Shown: positions 35,331 to 43,690 of the stretch, piece by piece
Position numbering within the stretch: position 1 is the stretch's first letter
Layout: each line of letters begins with the position of its first letter
Source: Flammeovirgaceae bacterium
GTDB taxonomy: Bacteria > Bacteroidota > Bacteroidia > Cytophagales > Cyclobacteriaceae
Assembly (NCBI GenBank): GCA_013204595.1
Contig: JABMNK010000047.1
Coordinates: 1-58,450, forward strand
Reading direction: 5' to 3'
DNA: 58,450 nucleotides
Program-made: the position numbers and the translations under genes
The notes under the pieces: model-generated
Told to the model about the DNA's origin: nothing
The model's database searches: none
Seen by the model: only the letters and a program-made list of their open reading frames with translations

Positions 35331-35355
35331 AAGGTGACCTTATGGTTGGCTTTTT
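35331..35355 (+). terminator. Probable intrinsic terminator after the PPIase gene
   Basis: AAGGTGACC (35331-35339) can pair with GGTTGGCTT (35344-35352) with two G-U pairs and one mismatch, TTAT loop, preceded by A residues and followed by TTTTT. It lies 9 bases before the DUF493 ATG. Weaker than the ribH example. Confidence 0.5.
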
Positions 35356-35364
35356 GTTTCATAT

Positions 35365-35625
35365 ATGGCTTGGGACCAATTAAACTTCAAGGAGAAATTA
35401 GAGGCGAACCATCAATTTCCTGGTGATTACATGTTCAAGTTTATTGTGCCTAGTGAAAAAAAACAAGCATTGATTGATCTACTTCCGGATGGCGAATTAG
35501 TTATAAAAAACAGTTCGAGTAATAGATTCATGAGTATTACGCTTAATATTGTAATTGAGTCAAGCGATAAGGTTATTGAAATATACAATAAGGCTTACGT
35601 CATTGAAGGGTTAATCGCTATCTGA
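35365..35625 (+). CDS. DUF493/YbeD-like family protein
   Basis: 86 residues with the DUF493 fold: [24 protein letters not shown], then [32 protein letters not shown] ending at the domain's last helix. In Gram-negatives DUF493 proteins are linked to lipoate and membrane processes but no molecular function is settled. Followed after two bases by the pterin dehydratase gene. Confidence 0.85.
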   Translation: MAWDQLNFKEKLEANHQFPGDYMFKFIVPSEKKQALIDLLPDGELVIKNSSSNRFMSITLNIVIESSDKVIEIYNKAYVIEGLIAI

Positions 35626-35627
35626 TT

Positions 35628-35870
35628 ATGTGGAAAGAAAAAAATAAATCGCTCGTGCGGACATTTGAGTTTGAAACTTTTGTTGAAGCATTTGCTTTTA
35701 TGACTAGGGTAGCTTTTGAGGCAGAGCGCATGAACCATCATCCAAATTGGTCCAATGTATATAATAAGGTTACTATTGTGCTTTCAACGCATGATGCTGG
35801 AAATATAGTAACCAATAAGGACCGTGAGTTGGCGGAAGCCATTGATCACATTATCACCAATGCTGGATAA
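35628..35870 (+). CDS. 4a-hydroxytetrahydrobiopterin dehydratase (PCD/phhB-like)
   Basis: Short pterin-4a-carbinolamine dehydratase: [16 protein letters not shown] then [23 protein letters not shown], including the histidines and Trp/Asn of the active-site motif. At 80 residues it lacks the usual N-terminal extension, as is common in Bacteroidota. No aromatic amino acid hydroxylase is in the window, so its pterin substrate is uncertain (family members can also act in pterin recycling or as DCoH regulators). Its end overlaps rsmI by 11 bases. Confidence 0.85.
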   Translation: MWKEKNKSLVRTFEFETFVEAFAFMTRVAFEAERMNHHPNWSNVYNKVTIVLSTHDAGNIVTNKDRELAEAIDHIITNAG

Positions 35871-36546
35871 AACAGTTCTTTTTTTGGTCCCAACGCCAAT
35901 AGGAAATCTATCAGATATGACCTTTCGTGCGGTAGAGGTATTGAAGGCAGTTGATCTTATCTTGGCAGAGGATACCAGAACTAGTGGTGTCTTGCTGAAA
36001 CATTATCAGATTGACACTCAGATGAACAGCTTCCATGCTCACAATGAACACAGACAAACTGAGGGGGTTATTCAAAGACTAAAAGAAGGGGTAAGAATGG
36101 CCTTGATCTCTGATGCGGGTACCCCAGGAATCTCCGACCCTGGCTATCTTCTAGCTAAAGCGGCCTTAGATGCGGGGCTACAAATTGAGGCATTACCTGG
36201 GCCAACTGCATTGATTCCGGCTGTGATTAAATCAGGCTTCCCAAACAATAGATTTGTTTTTGAGGGCTTTCTCCCACTGAAAAAAGGTCGCTCTACCCGT
36301 ATTAAGTCTTTGAAGGATGAAATTAGAACGATGATCTTTTATGAATCTCCGCATCGGCTATTAAAGACATTGATTCAATTTGAAGAATATTTTGGATCTG
36401 AAAGAAAGGTTTCCGTCTCACGAGAATTGACAAAAAAATTTGAGGAAACCATTAATGGTACATTGATTGAGGTTCGTGTCCATTTTGAATCGCGCCCTGC
36501 CAAAGGAGAGTTCGTAATTGTGTTAGCAGGAAATATTGACTTATGA
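35860..36546 (+). CDS. rsmI: 16S rRNA (cytidine(1402)-2'-O)-methyltransferase RsmI
   Basis: Tetrapyrrole-methylase-fold enzyme with [50 protein letters not shown] and [11 protein letters not shown]. The best ATG is at 35860, inside the end of the pterin dehydratase gene; upstream codons add a non-family N terminus. It ends with an ATGA overlap into the inositol-monophosphatase gene. Confidence 0.95.
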   Translation: MLDKTVLFLVPTPIGNLSDMTFRAVEVLKAVDLILAEDTRTSGVLLKHYQIDTQMNSFHAHNEHRQTEGVIQRLKEGVRMALISDAGTPGISDPGYLLAKAALDAGLQIEALPGPTALIPAVIKSGFPNNRFVFEGFLPLKKGRSTRIKSLKDEIRTMIFYESPHRLLKTLIQFEEYFGSERKVSVSRELTKKFEETINGTLIEVRVHFESRPAKGEFVIVLAGNIDL

Positions 36547-37328
36547 ACTTAGAAGAAATAGTCACAGGGGCCCTGCCAATCATCAAAGAGACAGGTAGAT
36601 TTATCCAGAAGGAGGCGGCTTCATTTGACCTGACAGAGGTAATTCTTAAAGGTAAAAATGATTTGGTTTCTTACGTCGACAAGGAGGCCGAAAAAATGAT
36701 CGTAGTAGGCCTCAAGATACTCTTGCCAGATGCGGGCTTTATTACCGAAGAAGGGACAGTGAGTCAAGAGCAAAAGGAATTCACATGGATTATTGACCCC
36801 TTAGATGGAACTACCAATTTCATTCACGGATTGCCTATTTATTCAATAAGCGTAGGACTGATGAAGCAGGGAGAAATGGTGGGTGGGATTGTTTATGAAT
36901 TAAATAAGGATGAAATTTTTTATGCTTGGAAAGGAGGCGGGGCATTTATGAATCATCGACCGATAAGGGTGTCGCCTGTTAAAGATATAGCTGAAAGCCT
37001 ATTAGCGACTGGGTTCCCTTATTACAACTTTGATAAGTTGCCCAATTATTTAGCGATTCTCAATGAGCTAATGATTAACTCTCACGGATTGAGGAGACTT
37101 GGAAGTGCAGCCGTAGATTTGGCATATGTCGCTTGCGGGAGATGTGAGGGTTTTTTTGAATACAACCTTAATTCATGGGACATTGCCGCCGGCATTTTAT
37201 TAGTTAAAGAAGCGGGAGGTGTTGTGACTGATTTCTCAGGAAACGACAATGCGCTCTTTGGAAGAGAACTGGTCGCGAGCGGCCATATTCAGATCGAATT
37301 ATTGGACATAATTGCCAAGCATTGGTAA
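36543..37328 (+). CDS. Inositol monophosphatase family protein
   Basis: Li+-sensitive phosphatase fold. The metal motif E69-E70 with DPLDGTTNF (D85, D88) and a second motif WDIAAGILLVKEAGG are present, about as in SuhB or MBP-like IMPases. Substrate could be inositol phosphate, a nucleotide or 3'-phosphoadenosine; it cannot be fixed here. Last gene of DUF493-PCD-rsmI-IMPase unit; a GGGGG...CCCCC hairpin follows at about 37350-37372. Confidence 0.9.
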   Translation: MNLEEIVTGALPIIKETGRFIQKEAASFDLTEVILKGKNDLVSYVDKEAEKMIVVGLKILLPDAGFITEEGTVSQEQKEFTWIIDPLDGTTNFIHGLPIYSISVGLMKQGEMVGGIVYELNKDEIFYAWKGGGAFMNHRPIRVSPVKDIAESLLATGFPYYNFDKLPNYLAILNELMINSHGLRRLGSAAVDLAYVACGRCEGFFEYNLNSWDIAAGILLVKEAGGVVTDFSGNDNALFGRELVASGHIQIELLDIIAKHW

Positions 37329-37395
37329 TAGGTATGACAGGTCAGTTTATGGGGGATAATTAATCGCCCCCTTTAACGATTGTCTTATTTTAGAT

Positions 37396-37403
37396 TATTT
37401 TTG
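37396..37403 (+). promoter_or_regulatory. Candidate -7 element for the DUF4105 gene
   Basis: TATTTTTG matches TAnnTTTG, 29 bases before the ATG at 37433. A TTG lies 13 bases upstream of it, closer than the usual spacing, so -33 is uncertain. Confidence 0.3.
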
Positions 37404-37432
37404 AACGAGTAGCGCTCAAATGACCCCTTTTT

Positions 37433-38656
37433 ATGCGGATGAATAATTATTTCAAATTATACTTTATTGTTCTTGTAGCAATTCTTGTGATGATCCAAGG
37501 ATCATTTGGACAAGAGCGGGCGCTCGAACTTTCTCCAAAGGCAAGCATAAGTGTCATCACATTTGGCCCGTTTCAAGAGGAGTTATGGTCAGCTTTTGGT
37601 CATAATGGTATCCGGGTATATGATCCCCAAAGCAATATTGATTGGATGTATGATTGGGGGCGTTTTGACTTTGAGCAGACCAATTTCTTTTGGAATTTTG
37701 CTCGGGGTCATATGCTTTATAGTATGGGGCGGACAAAAGAGTATCAGCGTCATGAGGCGTACTATATTAATAGCAATCGGAGGGTACAAGAACAAGTATT
37801 AAATCTTACACATCAGGAGGTTCAACTTTTTTTCAATTATTTAGAGCAAAACAATCTTCCTGAAAACCGAGAATATTTATACAACTACGTATATGATAAC
37901 TGCGCGACCAGAATTCGCGATGCTGTACAACAAATCATACCGACGGCTCAATTGGATCTTTCATTTGCCGTAGCGGACAAATCGGTACGAGATCTGATGG
38001 ATGATTATCTTTCTGAACAGCCCTGGGGAGACCTCATCATAGATGTGGCCTTGGCCCATCCTATAGATGAAGAAGCAAAACCCGAGACTTACATGTTTTT
38101 GCCAGATTATGTCTACATGGCGCTCAAAGACGCAACGGTGCAACGCGAGGGGATTTCAATGCCTTTAGTTAAGAGAAGCATACAAATTCATGAACCAGTG
38201 AGCGGATCAGTTCCCACTGGTATTTTCACACCATTCAATATGTTTGTCCTTGTTTTTTTCATAGTAGGATTCATTACCAACAAGGATTTCAAAAACCAAA
38301 AACGATCCCATTGGATTGATGTGACTTTATTCTCAATTGTTGGTTTTTTTGGTTGGTGGTTTGTTTTTCTTTGGTTTGCCACAAGTCATTTGTCTATGTA
38401 CAATTGGAACTTATTGTGGGCCGTACCTTTCTATATTCCACTTGTTTTTTTACTAAACAGATCACAGTGGCGTGCGATACTAAGTCGGTTTTATAGATTC
38501 ATAGGCATTTTGAATATTCTTCTACTTCTTTTTTGGACGTTGATTCCTCAACCGCTTCATATGGCGTTGATTCCTTTAGTGCTAACCATTATTCTCAGGT
38601 CTTTTTACATTAGTTATGATTTGGGGAAGCTTACGGTTAAGCTACAAAAAAAATAA
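37433..38656 (+). CDS. DUF4105 membrane protein (Lnb-like N-terminal domain)
   Basis: Signal-like N terminus (residues 1-26), an exported DUF4105 domain (about 36-240) with FGHNGIRVYDP (H57) and NYVYDNCATRIRDAV (C157), and four to five transmembrane helices after about residue 262. DUF4105 includes the Enterococcus/Bacillus Lnb lipoprotein intramolecular transacylase, where a His/Cys pair acts; H57 and C157 occupy the equivalent invariant places. A role in lipoprotein N-acylation or another acyl transfer is therefore plausible but not shown. ATG codons at 37433 and 37439 both fit. Confidence 0.85.
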   Translation: MRMNNYFKLYFIVLVAILVMIQGSFGQERALELSPKASISVITFGPFQEELWSAFGHNGIRVYDPQSNIDWMYDWGRFDFEQTNFFWNFARGHMLYSMGRTKEYQRHEAYYINSNRRVQEQVLNLTHQEVQLFFNYLEQNNLPENREYLYNYVYDNCATRIRDAVQQIIPTAQLDLSFAVADKSVRDLMDDYLSEQPWGDLIIDVALAHPIDEEAKPETYMFLPDYVYMALKDATVQREGISMPLVKRSIQIHEPVSGSVPTGIFTPFNMFVLVFFIVGFITNKDFKNQKRSHWIDVTLFSIVGFFGWWFVFLWFATSHLSMYNWNLLWAVPFYIPLVFLLNRSQWRAILSRFYRFIGILNILLLLFWTLIPQPLHMALIPLVLTIILRSFYISYDLGKLTVKLQKK

Positions 38657-38703
38657 AATGCAGACAGGCGCAAAAAGTTCAGGTCACATTAGTAGTTATA
38701 AAG

Positions 38704-38735
38704 TTTGTCACAGACAAAAACTTAGACTATTTTGA
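38704..38735 (+). promoter_or_regulatory. Candidate promoter with operator-like inverted repeat before the GntP operon
   Basis: TTTGTC ACA GACAAA (38704-38718) is a perfect 6+6 inverted repeat. Its left arm starts with TTTG (38704-38707), a plausible -33 element; 20 bases later TATTTTGA (38728-38735) is a near -7 (TAnnTTTG with one spacer base missing). The GntP ATG is at 38761. A repressor covering -33 would fit a substrate-induced catabolic operon. Confidence 0.45.
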
Positions 38736-38760
38736 GGGATAATAGGAAATTGATTCTCAC

Positions 38761-40065
38761 ATGATTTTTGTACCTATACTCTTAGGGATTTCTTTATTGC
38801 TATTCTTGATTACAGTAGTCAAGTTGGATACTTTTATTGCGTTCACTTTAGTGTGTTTATTTGTAGGGATCGCATCAGGTCTTTCGATAAATGACACTGT
38901 TGCGACGATTCAACTCGGTATTGGCAATACTCTCGGGGATTTGGTGGTGATTCTTGGATTTGGCGCCATGCTTGGAAAATTGGTTGCCGAAAGCGGCGCG
39001 GCCGATAACATCACACAGAGGTTGGTTGATTTATTTGGTAAAAAAAACATTCAACTATCTCTAATGGTTACCGGATTTATTGTAGGGATACCTATGTTTT
39101 ATACGGTTGGTTTTGTCATTTTGGTGCCCTTTGCTATTGCTCTCGCGGTTAAAACTAAATTGCCATTATTGTACATAGGGTTACCCATGCTTGCCTCTCT
39201 TTCGGTTACCCACGGATTTTTACCCCCTCATCCGGCGCCCACGGCTATAGCTGCCATGTATGGAGCAGATTTAGGTAAAACCATGATTTACGGTATGATT
39301 GCCGGAATTCCGGCGATTATGTCGGCCAAATGGCTTTTATCCGGCGTAATGAAGAAGGTGGTTGCAGTTCCCTTGAAGGATTATGTAATTATCTCCGCAG
39401 ATCCAGCATATAAAATTCCAAGTTTGGGAATTAGTTTGCTGGTGGCCTTGCTTCCTGTAGTGCTGATTGCTGGAACTTCTATTATTAAGACATTCCTACC
39501 GGGTAATGAGATTGTGCAAGCGATAGGCAATCCAGCCATTTCTCTATTAGTGGCGGTCATGGTGGCGATCTATTTTTTGGGAATCCGTACGGGAAGATCG
39601 ATGACCAATGTTATGAAAATAGTCAGCGAGGCGGTTTCAGGTATTGCCATGATCTTATTGATTATCGCTGGGGCAGGGGCTTTTAAGGAAATTATGTTAG
39701 CCACTCACATTAACGATGAAATTGCATTGGTCCTTGGGAAGTTAGGTATGTCACCCATATTGCTTGCATGGCTTATAGCCGCCATTATCAGACTTATTGT
39801 GGGTTCGGCTACGGTAGCAGGCCTTACGGCAGCAGGCATCATGTTGCCCATGATAGCGGGCTCGGGAACAGCGCCAGAATTAATGGTCCTCGCGACGGGT
39901 GCGGGAAGTATCTTTTTTTCCCATATCAATGATGGAGGGTTCTGGTTATTTAAGGAATATTTTAATTTGAGTATTAAAGATACTTTGCGATCTTGGACCT
40001 TAATGGAAACGATTGTTTCGGTAGTAGGATTATTGATGGTTTTACTATTGAACATTATTATTTAA
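38761..40065 (+). CDS. GntP-family H+-symporter
   Basis: 434 residues with about 12-14 hydrophobic helices. Family marks: GFGAMLGKLVAESGAADNITQRLVD, FTVGFVILVPFAIAL area, HGFLPPHPAPTA and HINDGGFWLFKEYFNLS near the end. GntP relatives carry gluconate, but also D-serine (DsdX) and other hydroxy acids. The cotranscribed D-amino-acid enzymes downstream make an amino-acid-type substrate more likely than gluconate; this is inference from context. First gene of a four-gene unit. Confidence 0.9.
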   Translation: MIFVPILLGISLLLFLITVVKLDTFIAFTLVCLFVGIASGLSINDTVATIQLGIGNTLGDLVVILGFGAMLGKLVAESGAADNITQRLVDLFGKKNIQLSLMVTGFIVGIPMFYTVGFVILVPFAIALAVKTKLPLLYIGLPMLASLSVTHGFLPPHPAPTAIAAMYGADLGKTMIYGMIAGIPAIMSAKWLLSGVMKKVVAVPLKDYVIISADPAYKIPSLGISLLVALLPVVLIAGTSIIKTFLPGNEIVQAIGNPAISLLVAVMVAIYFLGIRTGRSMTNVMKIVSEAVSGIAMILLIIAGAGAFKEIMLATHINDEIALVLGKLGMSPILLAWLIAAIIRLIVGSATVAGLTAAGIMLPMIAGSGTAPELMVLATGAGSIFFSHINDGGFWLFKEYFNLSIKDTLRSWTLMETIVSVVGLLMVLLLNIII

Positions 40066-40075
40066 TTTTTTTAGC

Positions 40076-40534
40076 GTGGATATTGAAGAACGACTTTCAG
40101 CCTTAGGCCTCATACTTCCGCCCTCCCCTCAGCCGGGTGGAATCTATAAGCCGGTAGTCATCATGGACAAATGGTTATTTGTATCAGGTCAGGTTCCCGT
40201 GCGTAATGATGGTACGTTTATTACAGGAAAATTGGGAGAGGATCTCGATTTGGATCAAGGATATCAGGCCGCAAGACAAGTAGGACTTACCATGCTGGCC
40301 ACCCTTAAAAATGAGATTAAAGATTTGAAAAAAATAAAAAGATTAATAAAAACATTGGGAATGGTGAATAGCGCACCTCATTTTATTGCGCAGCCAAAAG
40401 TAATTAATGGCTTTAGTGAACTGATGCGAGATCTTATGGGAGAAGATCTAGGATTGGGGGCTAGAAGTGCCGTAGGTATGATGCTGCCCAATAATGTGGC
40501 GGTTGAAATAGAATGTATTTTTGAAATTCATTAG
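40076..40534 (+). CDS. RidA-family (Rid/YjgF) protein
   Basis: 152-residue member of the YjgF/RidA family, of the longer Rid subgroup. LPPSPQPGGIYKPVV, LFVSGQVPVRNDGTFITGKLG and the C-terminal GARSAVGMMLPNNVAVEIE (with the Arg that binds the substrate carboxylate) are present. RidA hydrolyses reactive enamine/imine products of PLP dehydratases, so it pairs logically with the D-TA/D-serine-dehydratase-like gene three bases downstream. Start is GTG at 40076. Confidence 0.9.
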   Translation: MDIEERLSALGLILPPSPQPGGIYKPVVIMDKWLFVSGQVPVRNDGTFITGKLGEDLDLDQGYQAARQVGLTMLATLKNEIKDLKKIKRLIKTLGMVNSAPHFIAQPKVINGFSELMRDLMGEDLGLGARSAVGMMLPNNVAVEIECIFEIH

Positions 40535-40537
40535 AAC

Positions 40538-41623
40538 GTGTGGTACCATCTTAAAAATGTTTCTTCACTATTGACCCCTGCTTTAATCATTCATCTGGAT
40601 GGGGCCAAGCAAAACATTTCTGAGATGATCCGTATAGCAGGTGCTGCCAGCCGGTTAAGGCCTCACGTAAAAACCATCAAAAACGCTGAGCTTGTGGCAT
40701 TACAAATGTCGCAAGACATAACCAAATTTAAATGCGCTACGTTGATGGAGGCCAAGATGTTGGCCTCTTGTGGGGTGAAAGATGTGCTTTGGGCTTATCC
40801 CATTGTCGGGCCAAATCAAGAGGCCTTTCTCGCACTTCAACGGAAGTATCCTGAAACATCATTTAGCGTTTTAATTGACGATTTAGCTCAGTTAGATGAA
40901 TGGGATCAAAAATTAAGGGGGAGTCATTTGAATCTTTTTATTGACATCAATGTCGGAATGAACCGTACAGGCATCGTGCTAGAGGAGGTTACGGATCTCA
41001 TTTCTTCCATTGACAAAAATCCTTTATTGACAATCAAAGGCTTTCATGCTTATGACGGGCACAATCATGAGTCTGACCTCAACAAAAGAACGGCGCAGGT
41101 AACCAAAGAATTTGAGAAGATTGGGCAGTTGATCAGGTCTTTTGAACGAAGAGCCCCACTTGAGTTAATCTGTGGAGGAAGCATTACTTTTCCAGTTCAT
41201 GCAAAGTATCCGAGCCGTATGCTTTCTCCTGGCACCAGCCTACTTTGGGATGCGGGATATTCCCATCATTTTCCAGATTTGAAGTTCGAAGTGGCAGCAG
41301 TACTGATGACGCGCATTATTAGTAAGCCGGCACCTCATTTAATCTGCCTCGATTTGGGTCATAAGGCTGTGGCTTCGGAAATGAAGACGCCCCCAGTAGT
41401 TTTCCCTGAATTGAAAAATTACCATTGGGTAAGTCAAAGTGAGGAGCATCTTATTTTGGAGGTTGAAAGTAGTGATAATCTTAAGGTTGGTGCTGTTTTA
41501 TTTGGTATACCTTGGCACATTTGTCCCACAGTGGCCCTTCATGAAAAAATACTGGTCGTTGCACAGCAAGAGGTGGTGGCCTCTTGGAAAATTGAATCAC
41601 GAAAGAGAACCTATCAATTATGA
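40538..41623 (+). CDS. D-threonine aldolase/D-serine dehydratase-type PLP enzyme (copy 2)
   Basis: Same family as 2308-3393 but a different subtype. Schiff-base lysine K45 in RPHVKTIK, DVGMNRTGI-type loop (INVGMNRTGIVLEE), and the metal ligands H327/C329 in IPWHICPTV. It cleaves or deaminates D-3-hydroxy amino acids. Start is GTG at 40538. It overlaps the dipeptidase gene by four bases. The chain fits a pathway in which D-amino acid released by the M19 enzyme is degraded here and the imine by-product is removed by RidA. Confidence 0.88.
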   Translation: MWYHLKNVSSLLTPALIIHLDGAKQNISEMIRIAGAASRLRPHVKTIKNAELVALQMSQDITKFKCATLMEAKMLASCGVKDVLWAYPIVGPNQEAFLALQRKYPETSFSVLIDDLAQLDEWDQKLRGSHLNLFIDINVGMNRTGIVLEEVTDLISSIDKNPLLTIKGFHAYDGHNHESDLNKRTAQVTKEFEKIGQLIRSFERRAPLELICGGSITFPVHAKYPSRMLSPGTSLLWDAGYSHHFPDLKFEVAAVLMTRIISKPAPHLICLDLGHKAVASEMKTPPVVFPELKNYHWVSQSEEHLILEVESSDNLKVGAVLFGIPWHICPTVALHEKILVVAQQEVVASWKIESRKRTYQL

Positions 41624-42702
41624 AAAAATCCTTTATCGTAGATGGTCATTTGGATCTTTCCATGAATGCATTGGAGTGGAATCGAGATCTTCGTTGGCAA
41701 ATTGAAGTGATAAGAGCCTCTGAGCAACATCTCAAAGACAAGCCTGATAGAAGTAACGGTACGGTGTCTTTTGGACAGTTGAAAGAGGGAAATGTAGGCC
41801 TTGTATTCGCCACACAAATTGCCAGATATACAAAGAAGAGCAATAATTTGCCGGGCGCCAGTTGGAATTCTCCTCATCAGGCATGGGCTCAGACACAAGG
41901 TCAATTGGCTTGGTACCAAGCTATGGAATTTGATGGTCATCTCAGACAAATAAGGGACCTAGAAAATCTAGAAGATCATTTGAATCTTTGGAATACGAAG
42001 GAAGTAAGAGAAGGTCCCGTTGGTTATGTGCTTACTTTGGAGGGGGCAGATTCTATTATCAGTTTTCAGCATCTTGAGCGGGCTTATGAAAATGGATTGC
42101 GTGCCATAGGTCCTGCCCATTATGGGCCAGGCACCTATGCGCAGGGCACCAATGCAAATGGGGGAATAGGTCATAAAGGAAAGTCCCTATTGGCAGAGAT
42201 GGAGAATCTTCATATGATTTTGGATGCAACCCACCTATGTGACGAAAGTTTTTGGGAGGCAATGGACCATTTCAAAGGCCCCGTTTGGGCAAGTCACAAC
42301 AATTGCCGGGCCTTGGTCCCACATCATCGTCAATTTTCTGATGAACAACTCAAGGTCCTGATCGAGCGTGGGGCAGTTATTGGAGCGGCTTTTGATGCAT
42401 GGATGCTTGTTGAGAATTGGCTGCATGGCCAATCAACCCCACTCGAGAGGCAAGTTTCTATAAGTACAGTAGTCGACCATATTGATCATGTTTGTCAGTT
42501 GAGTGGCAATTCGCTGCATGCGGCTATTGGATCGGATTTGGATGGTGCCTTTGGAACAGAACAAGTTCCTTTTGACTTGGATACCATTGCAGATTTGCAG
42601 AAAATACCTACGCTATTAAGGTTGAGAGGGTATAATGAGATAGATGTTGAAAATATTTGCGGGGGTAATTGGCTACGTTTTTTACGTGGAGCTTGGAAAT
42701 AA
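41620..42702 (+). CDS. M19-family membrane dipeptidase homologue
   Basis: Zinc dipeptidase of the renal-dipeptidase type. Ligands are visible: H10 and D12 (VDGHLDL), bridging E141 (LTLEGAD), H205 (DATHLCD) and H226 (ASHNN). No signal peptide, so it is cytoplasmic here, which agrees with import by the GntP symporter first. Family members prefer dipeptides with a D-residue at the C-terminal position or act on related N-acyl compounds. Length 360 is typical. Confidence 0.9.
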   Translation: MKKSFIVDGHLDLSMNALEWNRDLRWQIEVIRASEQHLKDKPDRSNGTVSFGQLKEGNVGLVFATQIARYTKKSNNLPGASWNSPHQAWAQTQGQLAWYQAMEFDGHLRQIRDLENLEDHLNLWNTKEVREGPVGYVLTLEGADSIISFQHLERAYENGLRAIGPAHYGPGTYAQGTNANGGIGHKGKSLLAEMENLHMILDATHLCDESFWEAMDHFKGPVWASHNNCRALVPHHRQFSDEQLKVLIERGAVIGAAFDAWMLVENWLHGQSTPLERQVSISTVVDHIDHVCQLSGNSLHAAIGSDLDGAFGTEQVPFDLDTIADLQKIPTLLRLRGYNEIDVENICGGNWLRFLRGAWK

Positions 42703-42728
42703 CCACGGTCATTGGCCAACAATAATCT

Positions 42729-43214
42729 TTAGCGCTTAGATGGGTAATTTTTATGGAATTGATTGATGACAAGGTCACCTTCAAAGCCTTTTGAGATTAC
42801 AAATTGGCAAGTTTTTCTCTTTTTAATTAAAAAGTGTTCAGTGAGCGTTAATTGATCCCACTTTTTGGAAAGTAGCTCATCGATCATGAGCCGATATTCA
42901 TTGTTATCAAGGGTATTTAAGCCTTTTTCAATAACAGAAAGTGAGATATTATGCTTTCTGAGCTCAATGGAAATCCGCAACTTACCCCATTTATTAAACA
43001 GAAATTTGTCGTGGATAAAAGCTTTTGCAAAGCGATGTTCATTTGTAAAATTTTCTGTTTGAAGTTGTCCCAATGTCTGCTGCGCTTCGTCTTCTGACAG
43101 CCCATATTTTAGCAGTTTTTCGAGTACCTGATGGGGCGATCTCTCGGCGCCTGCGCAGTATCGGGCAGCCTTTATTTTTGCCTTGTTAACTTGATCCGAG
43201 CTTTCGGATTTCAT
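42729..43214 (-). CDS. recX: Regulatory protein RecX
   Basis: Modulator of RecA filaments. Three-helix RecX repeats visible: AARYCAGAERSPHQVLEKL, GLSEDEAQQTLGQLQTENFTNEHRFAKAFIHDKF and NKWGKLRISIELRKHNIS. Length 161 is normal for Bacteroidota. Overlaps the YcxB-like gene end by one base (ATG at 43214) and shares a transcript with nadC upstream. recA is not in the window. Confidence 0.92.
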   Translation of the reverse strand: MKSESSDQVNKAKIKAARYCAGAERSPHQVLEKLLKYGLSEDEAQQTLGQLQTENFTNEHRFAKAFIHDKFLFNKWGKLRISIELRKHNISLSVIEKGLNTLDNNEYRLMIDELLSKKWDQLTLTEHFLIKKRKTCQFVISKGFEGDLVINQFHKNYPSKR

Positions 43215-43687
43215 TACTTGATATAGCCCTTTCGCCTCAAAATAGTTTCAAAAAACTTAACCTCATTGTCACTATTAAAAATACGATAGGGCAAATGGAT
43301 CATTTGCGCTTTACTGACAAAAAGAAGAAAGGCATCTTTCTTTAATGAAGCCCGTTTGATCTGCTCCCATTTCATGGGCATTCCCTGTTTTGCATTGAGT
43401 TTGATAAGGAGTTGCTGACTGGAAAGTTCGTAAGAGAGCTTTTCGAACAAAAATTTACTTTGCTCTAGCTGGGTAACACCAGCAAATTGAATCAGCCAAA
43501 ATAAAACATACAATGTCAGGGCGATGGTTCCCCCGATGATCCACCATAAATTAGGGATCAATAAATACCCACCACAAATGGTGACATAAATCAGAGATAC
43601 CCACCACTGCTGCTTAAGTACGCCAGCTAAAGCAAATCCTATATATTTTTTGGTTGATAATTGGTATTTTTTTGTTCTTACGATCAT
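43214..43687 (-). CDS. YcxB-like membrane protein
   Basis: 157 residues with two transmembrane helices (about 28-45 and 49-68) and a C-terminal cytoplasmic domain of the YcxB-like type, where FLLFVSKAQMIHLPYRIF and the preceding WEQIKRASLKKD match the family pattern. Function unknown. Its stop lies at the recX ATG and its start is four bases after the nadC stop, so it is coupled on both sides. Confidence 0.75.
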   Translation of the reverse strand: MIVRTKKYQLSTKKYIGFALAGVLKQQWWVSLIYVTICGGYLLIPNLWWIIGGTIALTLYVLFWLIQFAGVTQLEQSKFLFEKLSYELSSQQLLIKLNAKQGMPMKWEQIKRASLKKDAFLLFVSKAQMIHLPYRIFNSDNEVKFFETILRRKGYIK

Positions 43688-43690
43688 TAT

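Noticed and set aside
38761-40065. Gluconate utilisation operon
   Set aside because: No gluconate kinase or dehydratase follows; the downstream RidA, D-TA and M19 genes point to amino-acid-type substrates.
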